DNA of 64,000 nucleotides from Artocarpus heterophyllus (Eukaryota > Streptophyta > Magnoliopsida > Rosales > Moraceae), in NCBI GenBank assembly GCA_025403435.1, contig CM046337.1:4905501-4969500 (forward strand), given 5' to 3'. The notes under the pieces are model-generated. The model was not told the DNA's origin. It saw only the letters and a program-made list of their open reading frames with translations, and did no database searches. This document shows, piece by piece, positions 33,771 through 47,383 of this stretch. Positions within the stretch are counted from its first letter, which is position 1. Each line of letters begins with the position of its first letter. The position numbers were made by a program, and so were the translations under genes.

Positions 33771-35768
33771 TGGAGTTTATGACATGGTGAGAGTTTAGGA
33801 CGTCGAGTCCCTTTGCCGACAACTCATGTTTTGGTATTTTGAGTTATCAAGCACACCCTTCGAGAATTATGATGAATAAGGAGGTATGATTCTCAATTTC
33901 GTTGTAAATACTGAAAATTATTATTTAATTATGAATAATATTATATGATATAAAAACATGGTAAAGTTAATCTATAGAGCATCCACTAGATATGACCTTA
34001 ATGGAATTGTTATAAAATAAAAAATATTATGTTTGGAAATAAACTAACCATGTAGGCATTAATACGGTAAAAAATAAAACCTAAAGTGAGTAATAGTTTT
34101 CCTATTGGGCATGTTGATGCTCATTCCCTACTACTTTTACCTCTTAGGTGGAGTTCATTGTAATCTATCCGACGAGGAGTAGACAACAATACTACCTGTG
34201 ATGTATCAAAGTTTCTTTTACTTTTATATATATATTGATTGCTCATGTAAGACTCTTAAACATTAGTATTGGCTGTGTTAAATTATCTATTGATTGAAAA
34301 CTGGATAATGATAATAAGAGTTGTGTTTTAATAATTAGTGGTACACTAAACTATGGATTAATATTTAAATATCTTCTACTTTTGTTTTGTTCTAAGACCT
34401 ATGGGCACTATTTTAAATGATTTTGAAATGATATTGTAAAATTTATATATATCTACTAAATACTACTAACCCCACTTAGGAGCGTTACACAAGCTCTGGA
34501 GTCGACCTGCACTGTCCTCCGAAGCACATTTTTAGGAAAACTTGAAGGACCCAAAAACTCTAACCATCAGCTCTCCCTTCGTCGATCTGCGGAGATAAAC
34601 TGGGACCACCAATGGAGGCTACTTTTCTTCACACTTACGGGGATAGCTGTGTCTCCACCCTCCAACCCAGACCTCCATCAACCATTGACTACTCCTACTA
34701 TTGTTTCAGCTTATGCTAGTTCCTTCATCACCATATATATATTTTTTGTTTTCTTGGTTTTTTTAACAAGTTTTTTCAGTTGTTTGGAAACAAAATGGGC
34801 CCTAGGAGTCGATTTCTTAGATCCATTTCAAGCCTAATCATCCCCAACCACGTTGGAGGTCCCGTTGAAGTTATTTTGAACAGACTTATTTGCCGCTCCA
34901 GCCATGTCAACATCGACACCACCAAATCGGAGGCCAACACATGTGCTGCCCCGACAAGTCACAGCCCGTGGATCTATCAGACCCCAACAGTCTTCAAGAA
35001 GTTCATTGTCAAGTATCCAATCTATCTCTTTGTTTGTGCCTTAAGTTACTCTGTTGATTTCCCCTCTTTCATTTTGAAATCCCACTCTTCGTTTCTTCTT
35101 CATCGTTCTGGTCTTCCAGAATGCTATGTTTGGTTTCTATTTTTTTATTTTTTATTTTCGAGACTTTGAATTTGTTAAAATGACTAATCTTAAATGTGAA
35201 ATTAGTAAAATAACCTTGGTCATTTTGTAACTGAACGACCATATGATCGCGCAGAGTTGTTTTGAGGTCGCGCAAGACAGTTGTGAGGTCATTTTACAAA
35301 TTAAAATTTTTGAAAAATCATTTTCCCGATAAAACTTTCTAATTAGTTTCATTAGGTGTGAAACAATGTTGTTTTCCTCTTTTCCTTTTCACTCTTTCAA
35401 TAGGTTGTCGTTTTCTTTATCTATACGTCATCGTTCTATAATTCGTCATTGTTTTATGATCAAGCAAATTAACCCTCCATAGTTATCACGTTCATTTTTG
35501 TTCACTGTGCAGCGACATTGTTTCCGTGACTATTATTGTGTAATTGTTTACCTCTAAAGTATATTCAGAGTTGCAATTCATGTTCACAGTCTTGGTTCTT
35601 ACTAAGCTCTATAATTTACCTGTCCTTGTCTCCTGCCACATTAGACAATACTATGCTATGTATTCCTATTTATCTGCATTTTCCCTTTTTTATTCTGTCT
35701 ATTTTCCAGAAATAATAAGTTATACAAAATGGCCTTGATGGTTACACAAAATGCTCACCATTCGGACT
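33771..35768. other. Gene-free stretch with a higher-GC island
   Basis: 34490-35050 is less AT-rich than the surroundings and looks like former coding or element sequence, but the 129-codon plus-strand frame at 34780-35169 matches nothing I know, and neither strand gives a family. The rest is AT-rich spacer. Confidence 0.45.
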
Positions 35769-37740
35769 TGTTAAATTAGATTAGCTTTTATTTCTTTGTT
35801 TTTTCTATTTATCTGTAAGGTATCATAGTCTTAGGTATTTTGCTTGTCTATAAAAAGCTTAGTTTCTGCTTCATTATTTTAATGCAATTTAATGAGAAAC
35901 CCTAGCCTCTTTTCTTTCAGTTTTGATTCTTAGATTTAATATGGCATCAGAGCGGGTTATGCATCTTTGGGGTTCGTGTGCAATTGTTACTTGGAGATAG
36001 TGATTGAAGTTTTGCAGTTGTGTTTTCTAAACTGAGGTGTTAAATTTTCTTATTTATTTTGTTGCCGGCTAGTTAAAAGCTATTGCTATTTGTCCTTCCC
36101 TTGGGTTTTGTGATCTTTGAGTTCGGTGCAATAAGGTTTCTTCAAGATTGATTTGATTTGCTTCAGGTTGGGTTTCGTCTTTAATTAAAAAAAAATTTGC
36201 TTTCGTGGATGTTGGTCTTTGCTCATCAATTGTATTTGCCTTTGTGCCGTGGATTTGTTTCCCCCCTTTGGGGTATTGCTATTCGATTTGATATATTGCC
36301 AATACGTGAATTGGAATTGGATTAGCATATATTGCCGTGGAAAAATCGTTGGCCTGTCTTTCATTTCAGAAGCTACTGGAATGGTTGGAAGCTCCCTTTC
36401 TTCTCACATGCTGTAATTCTTGTCTGCCAAAATTTTTATAAAAAACAAAACATTTGCTTCCGCTTTCTTGTCGACGTTGATTTGTTTAAATTTTTTGTTG
36501 GTTTCAGAAGTTTCCTGCCACACAACAACATATTATGTCTACTTTTGATATAGGTTTGTTATCCTCCGGCCTATCAGGTATATCTCCTTCTCATCATTTG
36601 TCACTTAAAATAATTATCTTTTTCTTCTTTAGACCCTGCGTCATCTGTCTATCATGACTGCTTATGGCACTCTCATACCTTTAGTAGATTTTTCTTACTA
36701 GTGTTTATTATATTCCTAATCTTACCTTGAATCTTGTTCTATTGGTCAATTACGTGACTCCAATTTCATTTTCCGCTACTTCTTGTCATGTGTGGGATCC
36801 GCGATGTCACAAGTTAATTGGGACAGGCCGTAGGCATGGAGGGTTATATATTTTGGATGAGTTGAAAGTACCAGATGTTGCAACTTTTAGTGTTGACTTA
36901 TCATCCATTCGTTTGAGTTCTGATTCTTCTGGTTTTTATTTATGGCATTCTCGTCTTGGACATATTTCAGCTTCTCATTTAAAATACTTAGTATCTACAT
37001 GAGCATTCGAAAAATTGCAAGAACTCATAATATTTCTGCTTGTAGTGGTTGCAAACCAGTAAAATTTTCCGCCGTACTTTTTTTATAGAAGTATATATGT
37101 GTCTCTTGTACCATTTAACTTAGTTCATTCTGATGTATGGGTCCCTCTACTGTAGCCACAAAAAGGGAATCTCGCTATTATGTCTCTTTTATTGATGATT
37201 AGACTCATTATTGTTGGGTTTTCCTTATGAAATGTCGTTTTGAATTTTTTTAGTATTTTCACTGCTTTTTGAGCTCTTGTTAAAACTCAACATTTGGCTA
37301 TTATTAAGTGTTTTCAAGGTGATTTGGGCGGGGAATACACTTCTAATGATTTTTTTAACTTACTTGCTTTTGATGGAACTATTAATCAAAATTCTTGTAC
37401 ATATTCTGTTGAGCAAAATGGTATTGCTAAAAGGAAACATAGGCATTTGTCGAGACTGCTCACTTTCTTTTTTTGTCATTCTATGTTCTCAATGAATTTT
37501 GGGGAGAAATAGTCCTTACTGTCAATCATTTAATTAATAGGATTCCCACCTTACACAATTCAAGTTTGTCACATTTGAAGAACATGTATAGTCTTGCTCC
37601 TGATTACTTGTCCTTGCATGTGTTTGGGTATACTTGTTTTGCCTTTTTATCTCATGTTGAGCGTATTAAATTATCTTTGAGGTCTGCCACTTGTGTCTTT
37701 TTGGGTTATAGTGAAGGTCAAAAAGGATGTCAAGGGAAAC
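35769..37740 (+). mobile_element. Truncated, degenerate Copia element (family C)
   Basis: A short probable LTR (35769 to about 35940, beginning TGTTAAATTAGATTAG, with a TATAAAAAG box near 35851) is followed by primer-binding site TGGCATCAGAGC (35942-35953). Further on, gag-pre-integrase (36780-37010) and integrase (37100-37730) can be traced. Reverse transcriptase, RNase H and the right LTR are missing; similarity ends at about 37730-37740, where the gypsy element begins. Confidence 0.7.
36780..37730 (+). pseudogene. gag-pre-integrase and integrase remnant of Copia family C
   Basis: One frame reads FYLWHSRLGHISASHLKYL (pre-integrase). Integrase pieces follow: LVHSDVWV-like, FIDD at about 37190, then FQGDLGGEYTSNDF, SVEQNGIAKRKH and VFGYTCFAFL. 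Frames change several times and stops are frequent, so it is long dead. Confidence 0.75.
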
Positions 37741-38312
37741 TTCCTATAAGAAGTAGTTACCGAGTTTAGCCGAGCAGGGAAAGCCCACTTGTCAATCAGG
37801 TAGAGCACAATCGGCATGTGATACCCTGTACCCTGTCACCTCCCTAGACTTGTTTAAGTTTAAGGAAGCTTTTACAAGTCTAATGTTGGTCGGACATAGT
37901 TATGCATCTGTACAGCGACAGACTAATGATCAGTAAGACGCCAACCAACCCCCCAATCCGTTTGTTCGGAACGACCCTCCCTCTTCGGGAGTTGTGGTCA
38001 GTCCCCTGGCTGGAGTTACGACTTCCCTCTTTGGAACATGTTTTTTCCTTTAGACACGTATTGCTTGATGGAACAATGTAGGAATTTTCATTTCATTGAT
38101 GTATAATATTTACATTCCAATCCTATTCAATAGGCCTAGTTACAAAATGAATATAGCCAAAGGTCAAAAAGGGTTTATGGCGTCGATTAACAAAAGAATC
38201 TCTTTAGGAGCTCGGCATTCCAAGGATGACCGAGCAAATTGTCCTTCATGTCGAATAGCTTATAGGTGCTAGGCTGGACAATTTCAACAACCTTGTATGG
38301 CCCGTCCCATTT

Positions 38313-39414
38313 TCAACCAAAGGACCCCACTTTGAGGTGCTGAATCGTGACCTTTTTAAGCACCAAATCTCCAGTCTTGAAGCTCCTTGGTTGGACCCGC
38401 TTATTGTAGTACCAGGCAATGACTTGATTCCAAGCTACGTTACGGATTGCTGCCCGGTTCCTTTTTTTCTCGAGCAGGTCCAACTTGGACATCATGACCT
38501 CGATGTTTCGGATTTCATCATAATGTTCAACCCTGAAGCTCGGTAGTCCTACCTCCACTGGGATGACTGCTTCCACTCCATACACGAGCGATATGGAGTC
38601 TCTTCGGAAGCTATTCAGGCGTTGTTCGGTAAGCCCAGAGCACTTATGGGAGCTCATCGATCCAAGCTCCCTTGAGGCCCTCAAGTTTTTTCTTTAAGTT
38701 GTCATTGATTATTTTGTTGACAGCTTCTACCTGCTCGTTGTTCTTGGGGTAGCTCAGAGAGGAGAAAACTTTCTGAATGCCAAGCTACTCACACAAGTAG
38801 AGGAGGCTTGACGATTCAAACTGCTTCGCATTGTCAGTCACGATGGTATACGGGATTTCAAACCGACAAATGATGTTTTTTCAAACTAAGTTGGTACACT
38901 TTGCCTCGGTCATGTTGGTGCATGGCTCCACCTCGACCTATTTGGTGAGGTAGTCAATGGCCATAATGTAATACTTGAATTGTGATCGGGCTTGGAGAAG
39001 GGGCCCGATCAGATCAATGGCCCACTTAGCAAATGGCCACGCCGACATTACTGAGGTGAGTGGCTCAGCATGATGTCCGAGCAATTTAGTGAATTATTGG
39101 TATTTGAGGCATTTTTGCACCAAATCCTTGCAGTCTTTCTCCATAGTTGGCCAGCAGTAGCCCTGCTGAAAACATTTTTAGGCTAAGGATTGCCCATCAG
39201 AGTAGTTACCACATAGGCCTTCGCGTATCTCTCTCATTAGATACTCGGCTTCTCTGGGCCCAACACACTTTAGACATGGCGTAGCATAGCCTAGCCGGTA
39301 TAACTTTTTACCAATCATCGAATACCGGGCCAAGCTGTTGCATATCAAGCATGCCTCTTCTCGGTCGCCAAGCAATTCGACTCTGGTCAGGTTCGGATCA
39401 TCATGTCCACCCAA
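38313..39414 (-). pseudogene. Gypsy integrase, degenerate
   Basis: Recognisable segments on the minus strand: zinc-binding region with YCWPTMEKDCKDLVQKCLKY, core segment WAIDLIGPL near 39020, VTDN..QF near 38850, NEQVEAVNK near 38730 and, to the left, VYGVEAVIPVEV. The frame shifts and stops several times. The part left of 38313 (to 37757) has no clear coding content. Confidence 0.78.
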
Positions 39415-39665
39415 GTGGTCTTATGTTCTTTGGCTACACTCGTTATTTCCCTTGCAATGCTTGGCTCGGCTAATCTTTCAATGGGGACTGCAACTAAGTC
39501 ATTATCACTGAGGCCCGAGGCAAGCCGTGCGAGAACATTTGCCTTTGAGTTTTTCAATCAGGGGATCTGCTTGAATGAATAGAACTTAAATTGTCCAAGC
39601 AACGTCTTGACCTCCTATAAATATGCTACCATTGACTCTGTCCAGGCTTGAAATAACCCAGTTAC

Positions 39666-40405
39666 TTACTGGACGACGAGCATTGAGTCGCTATGAACGA
39701 CTATGTTGTCAACCCCCAGAACTCTAGCAATTCTTAGTCTAGCTAGAAGTGCTTTGTATTCTGCCTCATTGTTAGAGGCCTTAAAGTCAAATCGTAGGGT
39801 GTAGATTGCCTTGTACTCATCTAGGCCCGACAATACTAGCCCAGCTCCTAATCCTTCCGTACAGGAAGACCTATCAACAAAGAGCTTCCATTTTAGCTCT
39901 GGCACGGCATGGCTCTCACTATAACTGGGGGCGTTTGACACTTCAATTGGTGCCTTCTCGGTAAGCAATGTACCTTGCGCGGTATCAGTGAATTTCGCGA
40001 TAAAATCTGCGAGGGCCTGAGCCTGGATGGCCATCCTTGGTACAAAATTAGCGTCATACTGGCGGAGCTCGACTGACCATTTAGCCATCTGTCCTGATAT
40101 CTCTGGACTCTAAAAAATTTGCCGAAGAGGGCACTTTGTCGGGACCCGTATCGTGTGGCATTGAAAATAAGGTCGCAGCTTTCGAGTAAAAGTGACCAGG
40201 GCGAATGCCAATTTCTCGAGTGGATGTACCTTTCTTTGGCCCCCTGGAATGCATGACTTATATAATAGATGAGTTTTTGGACACCGTCTTCTTCTCGAAT
40301 GAGGACCGAGCTAACCGCCTTCTCAGACACGACAAAATAGGCATATAATGTTTCACCCGGTAAAGGTTTAGACAGGAGCAGGGGTTTGGCTAAATACCTT
40401 TTCAA
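39666..40405 (-). pseudogene. Gypsy RNase H domains, degenerate
   Basis: First domain: LAKPLLLSKPLPGETLYAYF and SSVLIREEDGVQKLIYYIS. Second, additional domain: WKLFVDRSSCTEGLGAGLVL, ASNNEAEYKALLARLRIA, NIVVHSDSM. In the second the Asp-Glu-Asp positions are still present although the polyprotein is broken around them. Confidence 0.78.
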
Positions 40406-40579
40406 ATTCTAAAAGGCTTCTTTACATTCCATGCTCTACTCAAACCTCCCCTTGAGTGCCTAAAAAAAAGGGTGGCACTTGTTAGTGGATCGGGAGACAA
40501 ATCTAGAGAGAGCTGCTATCATGCCAGTAAGTTTATGCACCTCCTTCATTGTCCGAGGTGAATGCATGTCGATAACTGC

Positions 40580-41170
40580 TTAAGCCTTGGTTAGGTTAAC
40601 TTCGATCCCTCTTTGGTTGATGAGAAATCCGAGGAACTTTCTTGAGCTGACCCCAAATGCACACTTGGCCTGGTTGAGCTTCGTTCCATAATCCCAGAGA
40701 ATGTCAAAGCTCGCTCGAAGATCGGCCATGTGATCCGTAGCTCGGACCGATTTAACCAGCATATTGTCCATGCAGACCTGTATTGTTTTGCCAATCAGCC
40801 AAGCAAACATCTTGTTGACTAAGCGTTGGTAGGTTGCTCAGGCATTTTTGATTCCGAAGGGCATCACTACATAACAATAGAGCCCTTGGTCAATGACAAA
40901 GGCTGTTTTCATCTAGTCTTCTTCAGCCATCCTTATCTGGTTGTAACAAGAATAGGCGTCCATGAAGTTCAGTAGCTCATTACTAGCAGTTGCATCAACA
41001 AGCTAGTCTATTCAGGCAGTGAAAAATAGTCCTTCGAGCAGGCCTTACTTAGGTCGGTGTAATCTATACACACCCGTCATTTTCCATTAGCCTTCTTCAC
41101 TAGGATACATTGGCCAACTACTCTGGATACTTGACATTTTGGATGAATCCTACCTTTAAAAGCTTTTGGA
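40580..41170 (-). pseudogene. Gypsy reverse transcriptase, degenerate
   Basis: Segments include a LLNFMDAYSCYNQI-like stretch near 40970, AFVIDQGLYCYVVMPFGIKNA near 40860, and VCMDNMLVKS at about 40750-40780 where active enzymes have YVDD. Catalytic Asp is therefore lost, as well as the frame. Confidence 0.78.
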
Positions 41171-41899
41171 CTTCTTCATTAATTGGTGCATATCTTTCAG
41201 AGTTGAAGGCCCTTCTCTTCTATATCACGGGTTTATGATTAGGCCGGACATTAAGCCGATGACATATTACATTTGGATCGATGCTGGGCATGTCTTCATG
41301 CGACCATGCAAACACATCCTAATACTCCATGAGGAGTCGCTCAAGGTCAGCCCAGATCTCTGGTAATAGCTGAGACCCGAGTTGGACAGTACGGTCAGGT
41401 TGTGCCTGGTCAAGGCTGAACGGCACCAAGTCCTCGACCGGTGTGGCCCTCACCTCTTCCTCTGGCATTCGAGGATTGAGATCGAAGAGCATCTTTAGCA
41501 TCGGGTCAACCGGGAGCTCTATTTTGTCGATCTTGTAAATGGCCGAGATGCTTAATTATTGAGCTGATGCTGCCCTAACGGCATTGGCGTAACAAGCTCG
41601 GGAGTCCTTCTGGGATGACCAAATTACACCAACACCATCCTCAGTTGGGAATTTTATAGCCAAGTGGTAAGTAGAAACCACGGCCTTCAATGTGTTTAGT
41701 GTTGGACGACCGATGATAATATTGTACTAAGAGGGTTTGTCGACAACCAGGAAGTCAACAACTCATGTGACCCGAGCAGTGCCCTCTCCGAAGGTCACTG
41801 GCAGGCCGATCTTCCCTACTGCTTGGACGCACTCGCCCATGAAGCCATAAAGCGGGTCTGGACCTAGACTAAGGTAGCATTGCTGATCTTTAATTTATC

Positions 41900-42091
41900 C
41901 TAAGCTTGCTTGAACAAGATGTCAACCGAGCTCCTATTGTCAATCAGCACTTGCCGCACTATGTTGTTGGCGATGTGCAGCTCATACATGAGGGAATTGT
42001 TATAAGGATAAATTAATTTATCAGCCTCCTCCTTAGCGAAGGTGATTGGCGTGTCTTGTTGGCGACAGATCTTGTTTACATGCTTGGACAT
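41900..42091 (-). pseudogene. Gypsy aspartic protease remnant
   Basis: The motif VLIDNRSSVDILF stands where VLIDNGSSVDILF is usual, with Gly to Arg next to the catalytic Asp. The 41171-41899 interval between this and the reverse transcriptase is degenerate linker. Confidence 0.7.
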
Positions 42092-42663
42092 GTTGACGAA
42101 CTTGTCTCACTTGACCAGCCGAGCTTCTCGAACGTAAGCCCGTCGCCCACTAGATGTGTCCCTGGTAACAGGCCCTCTAAAAAACGTGTGAACGATGTTC
42201 GGGGGTTTCAGGGCATTCCCACAGTCATTACGTGGGGGTTTAGTGTGTCTCGGCCTGGCAGGTCATTCCTCCCAGCTGCAGAACCCAGAGTTAAGACTCA
42301 CTCGACAAATTCCCTTAGATGTCCTTCTTAGACCAATCTCTCAATCTGGTCCTTTAGTTAGATGCATTCGCGAGTGTTGTGGCCTACGTCCTTGTGGAAC
42401 TCACAATATCTGTTTTGATCCCATTTTGCCTTGTTGCCCTTAAGCTTGGGTGGGGCTACCAGTAGTTTCTCCCGTTCACTTAGGTGAGCACTTCATCGAT
42501 GCTGGCCACTAGAGGCGTGTAGCTTTGAAACTTCCCAGTCAGTGCCTTGGGCTTCTAGGCTTTCTTTTCCTTCATCTATTTCTTGTTCTGCTCAGCATGG
42601 GTCTGTTTTGGTGCTTTCTTCTGCTTCTTCTCTTTCTTCATCCTGCTAGTGTTGGCCTTCTCT

Positions 42664-43600
42664 CTATGGCTCTTCATGTATTCTGCCGCATCGACGTATC
42701 TTTGCATGTAGCCGAGCATCTGTGAAAACGTGCTCGGCTGCTTGAACGCCAGTGACTAAGTAAGCTTCTCTTCTCGGAGACCCCCGACGAAAGCATGCTT
42801 GAGGGTCTCGTCCTTGACGTGCTTGACTTCGAGGGCTGCTTGGGTAAACCTGTTTATATAGTTCCCAACATTGCCCTCGCCTTGTTTGACAGCGTACAGG
42901 TAGGTAATTTCCTTCCTTCTCATCTTGGTTGTGGAGAAGGCTACAAAGAAGGCATCTGCGAGTTGCCAAAAAGATGTTATAGAGGCTAGTTCGAGTAGCC
43001 AGAACCATTGCTGAGCTGGTCCAATAAGGGTCAGTGAAAAAGCCTTGCGCATTGCGGTCCCATTATAGGCTTTGAATGAGCATGTATCCCTAGTACAACT
43101 CGACATGCTCATCTACATATGCAGTCCCATCATAGGCTTTGATTTACGGAACCTTGAATTGGAGCGACCTAGAGGCTCGCATTACAACGTCTAGAAACAG
43201 TGGGTCCAGGGCACCTATATCATCTAAGCCAAAACGATTGTTGTGAATCTCGTCAATTTGACGTTGTAATTCCCGAAACTGGCGACTATTTATGTCCTCG
43301 AGTAGTTTGACCCTATAGGGTGCTCCGTCCTCTATGCGGTCACCTGCCTTGGGTTGGCGACCTTGGTGTGCTTCTCTGCATCTGAGCTGGTCAAACACAG
43401 ATGCTTGGGAACCTTGGTGATGGAACCCTTGCTCCTTGTGGGCCAAGCCGACCTTCTTGGACAAGTCTGTTGTTAGCCAAAGCGCCATGTGTAGAGCCTC
43501 TGAAGAGCTTCGAATCAGCTTCGTTGGGGTCGGCGGCATCCCGTCCTGCTCGACCTCTAGCCTGGTCATCCAGGGGTAGAGGTGGGAGGACAAGTGCCAC
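42664..43600 (-). pseudogene. Gypsy gag remnant
   Basis: The retrotransposon gag core is visible: FSLTLIGPAQQWFWLLELAS, then FWQLADAFFVAFSTTKMRRK and GNYINRFTQAALEVKHVKDE. It is spread over two frames with upstream low-complexity sequence. The stretch 42092-42663 between gag and protease has no intact frame. Confidence 0.75.
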
Positions 43601-43902
43601 CTATCGCTGTGCTTGTTGTGCGAGCTATTGAGTTAGTATCCATTCAGCATTTGTGAGTTCGCAGATTGGATCTTGGCCGACCGGGTCCTACACTTGTTCA
43701 GCCCTGGCCATACTTCCTTGTCCACTGGATCAGGACCTGGTAGCTGGGGGTGGCCCCTAGGTCTAGTTGGATTTAGGTGCCGGTTTCAAGCATCTCCTGA
43801 CCCCTCTTGTCGGGCAGCGTCGTCTCAGGCATTTCCTCGAGTTACCATCTCAGTTCTCGGGTTAAAGTTGTGGCTGATAACTTTGAATGAAGGCGTAGGT
43901 GC

Positions 43903-43921
43903 CCTCCTTCTAGCGCCAAAA
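43903..43921 (-). other. Primer-binding site of the gypsy element
   Basis: Minus strand TTTTGGCGCTAGAAGGAGG directly follows the LTR end; TGGCGC is a common start of gypsy primer sites. Confidence 0.6.
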
Positions 43922-44615
43922 TGTTGATGCTTACTGAAGTCCGGTGTCGGATCAACACCACATGTGGTTGCGCACGGTGCTCAGCTCTTCCCCGTTCGTC
44001 TCCACCTGATCGGGTGAACCTGCAACAAGAGGAGGGGTGCTCTGGAGACAAGGACAAGTTAGTCAATAGACAAGGGCTCTTCGATGCTCAAGGCAAGTGT
44101 TACTCGGCAGAGAACGAGAACTTGTTAGGTGGGAAGGAGCATGCAAGGATGCAATAAATGCATCCTATTTATAGGCCACCACTTGGATCGGGTGTTAGGT
44201 GGGTTTTGCCCACAACCCAAGTGTCACATCAAGGCGTGTCTGATGGCAGAGGACAAGTGGCGCCTCCCTCCGTCGGTGGATTGCCTCCCATCCGATGGTA
44301 ACTTGTTTGCCATCTGTTGGCTAGTGATGGCAAGTAGCAATCCACTTATATAAGGGAAAAGGATCCTACCCAAGCTGGTAATTAATCCGAGGGGGCAACC
44401 TACTGAGGCGCAGCCCCAGAGACCCTGAGAAGCACCTCGAACAAAAGACCCAGGCTCATCGGGATAAGTAGTATCCTCCCCGTAGCTTTGTCGAGCTGTT
44501 TGGCCGATCACCTGGAGTAAGGCTCCTTTGCGGTGGCGCTGAGCTCACCCTCGACAAAAGCAAATATCAAGATGCAATTCCATGTCTGCAACTTACGATT
44601 GGAGAAGCTACAACA
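43922..44615 (-). repeat. 5' LTR of the gypsy element
   Basis: 694 bp on the minus strand, TGTTGTAGC..GCATCAACA, with a CTATAAATAGG box at about 44164-44175 as likely promoter. Only one copy is seen, so the ends rest on the TG..CA termini and the adjoining primer site. Confidence 0.6.
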
Positions 44616-47383
44616 AAATGGTGCTCTCCTTATCCAAAAATAACACATACCTAAGAAGACATTTTTTGCAAAAAGAAAAATGATTTTAGAAATGTTAGCC
44701 ATGTTAATCTTACCGTGAATTTCCCTTCACTTCACAAGCTCTTTGGTTAGTTTTTGGTACAATATAATATAGTGCCATCATTTATTAATTTTTACATATA
44801 TGTGAATGCAGTCGTCATTTATTAATTTATTTTTGAATTTAACAGAGTCTTTTTTTCAGAAAAGACTGTAAAAGAAGAGGCTCACTCTTTCTTAGTGGAG
44901 GAAAAGGCTCCCTTTAATTTCGTCTTACGCTATTTTGGTAAAAATGATCAAACTGCAAAGAAGATAGAAACTAACCGAGAAGCAATTATCATAATTTGAT
45001 GTCCAAACTTCAATAACATAACATTCTCTCACTATGTTGTATATATTAACAATTCTCATAGTAATTCTTCTCGTCTACCAATGAGATGAAGTGCCGTGTA
45101 CCATATAGTGCTCACAATTTTCACCAAAAGTTGTCTACCTTTTTGTTTTGTGGGATTAATTGTTTGAATGGTCTCCTAAAACCGTGCCTTATGGTGTTAG
45201 ATTGTACTTTGGGCGAATGTAATGTGCCTTTTCCCTTGTTATTTGTGCATTGTGAAATGTGAACTATGGCATGTGACATGTTAAATGTCTGCTTTGAAAT
45301 TTTCATTTGGTTTACACTTGTTCTGATTACAATTTTCATATTTGCCTGATCTATTTTTTTTCCTTCTTTGGGATAATAGAAATTAAACTTGATAAACTTG
45401 TTGGTACTACATTATGATTTTAGAGAAAGCGCTGGCTGTGATGAAACAATTTTTGCTTCTTCATGTTGGTTGAAGTGTTATTGTTGTGGATTGTCATGCT
45501 TATGATGCCAGTGTGCTCTTAGTTGACGACACACATGAATTTCCTGTTTCACCAACCGATCATAGTATTGCTGTCGACATCTTAAGTGCCAAACCACAAT
45601 GCTTACACTCCTAATGTGAAATGGAGGAAGCAATAGTTATTAGCTAGATTTACGTCTCAATACATAATAACTGTTTATTACATTGTCTTCATGTATAACT
45701 TGCATATGCGTTGGTTGATGCGAACTTCCTAATTTAATTGTGGAACTGGAGAAGATGGGGAAGAAAAAGAACAATAATGAGGCAACCGTTAATTGGAGCA
45801 GACAAAATGAGAGGGCCTTGTTATTGCGGTTGGTGGACCATCAAACAACCTTTTGTCTATACAAATTTGCTATCATATAGACAATGCTTTTGAAAAAAGG
45901 AGCACGTTCTTTGTTCTCCAATTTTTTTTTTTAACTACTTTATAAATTGGAGAGAGAATTGATTCTTAGGAAAAAAATTAGCATCAAAATGGCCAAAAGA
46001 ATACGTCACCCAAAAACAAAGGACTTAATACAGTTATAACAGTATTTTTATTTTAATATTGTGTTCATGTGCACCAAGTATGGATTTCTCATTGCATTCA
46101 ATGAAATGGAAATAATTTATTTGATAAATTAAATTTGTACACTCTTGAAAATATGTGTTATTTTCCTAACAATTTTTTTTAATTTTGATAGAAGGGCCAC
46201 AAAAAATCCTAATCCAAATCTCAAATGTACTAAACATATATTCATAACTCAAATCAGAATTTCAAAAACTTATGAAACACATACTTGGATCTTCTACTTA
46301 AGTCCAATTTTAAGTACTCTTACAACCAAACACTAACTCGAATTACAATTTAAATCACAATACTTAAATCACAATTCAAATCATAATACTTAATCAAAAT
46401 GATTCAAATCACCATAATTCAAATGTTTTACCAAACGGACCCTCTATCTCTCGGTATACTTTCGCCAAATTTCAACTTTTCACTCTACAATATTAAAATT
46501 ACCCCTCGATAACTTTAAAAAATTCCAAGACTTACTTAACTCATGAGCAGTCAAACTTTTAAAATGTCAAGACTGCCCTCAATAGTGTATTGAGTTTTAT
46601 TGTGAATATCAAATAACTAAAATGAAATAAAATTTACTTTTAAATCTCTATAATTCAACAAAACAAAAAATAGCCAATTGGATCTAGTCCAGTCGTCTCA
46701 CATTTAAATTCCAAAAACAGCTAAAAAAATAATAAAGAAAGCATTTATTTTCTATCATAGATATAATTCCTGAAAAAAAAAAAAAGAAGGGGATTTCGTA
46801 ACTCCTTACGTCATAAAGCATACTTCCGAAGCTTCCACATTCGAACTTTTCAACGATCAACCAGAGAAAAAAAAAACAAATATCCTACGCGAGCATCATA
46901 TATCAATAAGCAAAAAATAAAAATAAAAATAAAATCGATGCGTACTGAATACGATTTTACAAGCCATGGCTCCGATAATAAAATATTTACATATCGCCAT
47001 CTCTTTAAATGTGAAATGTTCTTCTAGCAGTGGGCGTCATTTTTCAATTAAGAACACCTTGATCCAGTATTTTCTACCCAGAGAAACACAGGAACACGTC
47101 GATCCACTAGTCAATTAAAATCACATTTCACTTTAAAGTATGATATTATTATATTATTTTTAAAAGTCCTTTCTAGAAGCTACGACTACTTCTTGCGAAG
47201 GTCTCTGCATAACTTGCAAGTTAGATTGTTCAATTGGTTCTATTTTCTTGAAAAATTCAACCTTTTTTTCTTCAATTTCTACCCCATCTTAGTACATTGA
47301 CACATGTTTTCTTTAATTGTTTTGTTCTCAATAAACGGATACGTACATATTGAAGAGAATTAGCTAAAATTGTTCTCAGCAAA
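44616..47383. other. Gene-free AT-rich interval
   Basis: No gene recognised. At 46428-46441 the sequence accaaacggaccct is the inward-facing end common to Tourist-type elements, preceded by AT-rich repeats of caaatcacaat form (46320-46400); no matching left end was found. A poly-A tract lies near 46772-46784. The last 250 bases should hold the promoter of the TIR-only gene; a TATATTATT-like stretch at 47150-47160 is the only candidate seen. Confidence 0.5.

Larger units (their letters stand above)
37757..44615 (-). mobile_element. Degenerate Ty3/gypsy element, Tat-type
   Basis: On the minus strand from the right: LTR (43922-44615), primer-binding site, gag, protease, reverse transcriptase, RNase H followed by a second RNase H domain, then integrase. 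The extra RNase H after the usual one is characteristic of the Tat lineage. All domains contain stops and frameshifts, and no second LTR is seen at the left end (37757-38300), so the element is truncated or deleted there. Base composition is clearly less AT-rich than the surroundings. Confidence 0.8.

Noticed and set aside
34780..35169. 129-codon frame as a gene
   Set aside because: No family match, no conserved copy, a hydrophobic low-complexity end and no plausible splice context.
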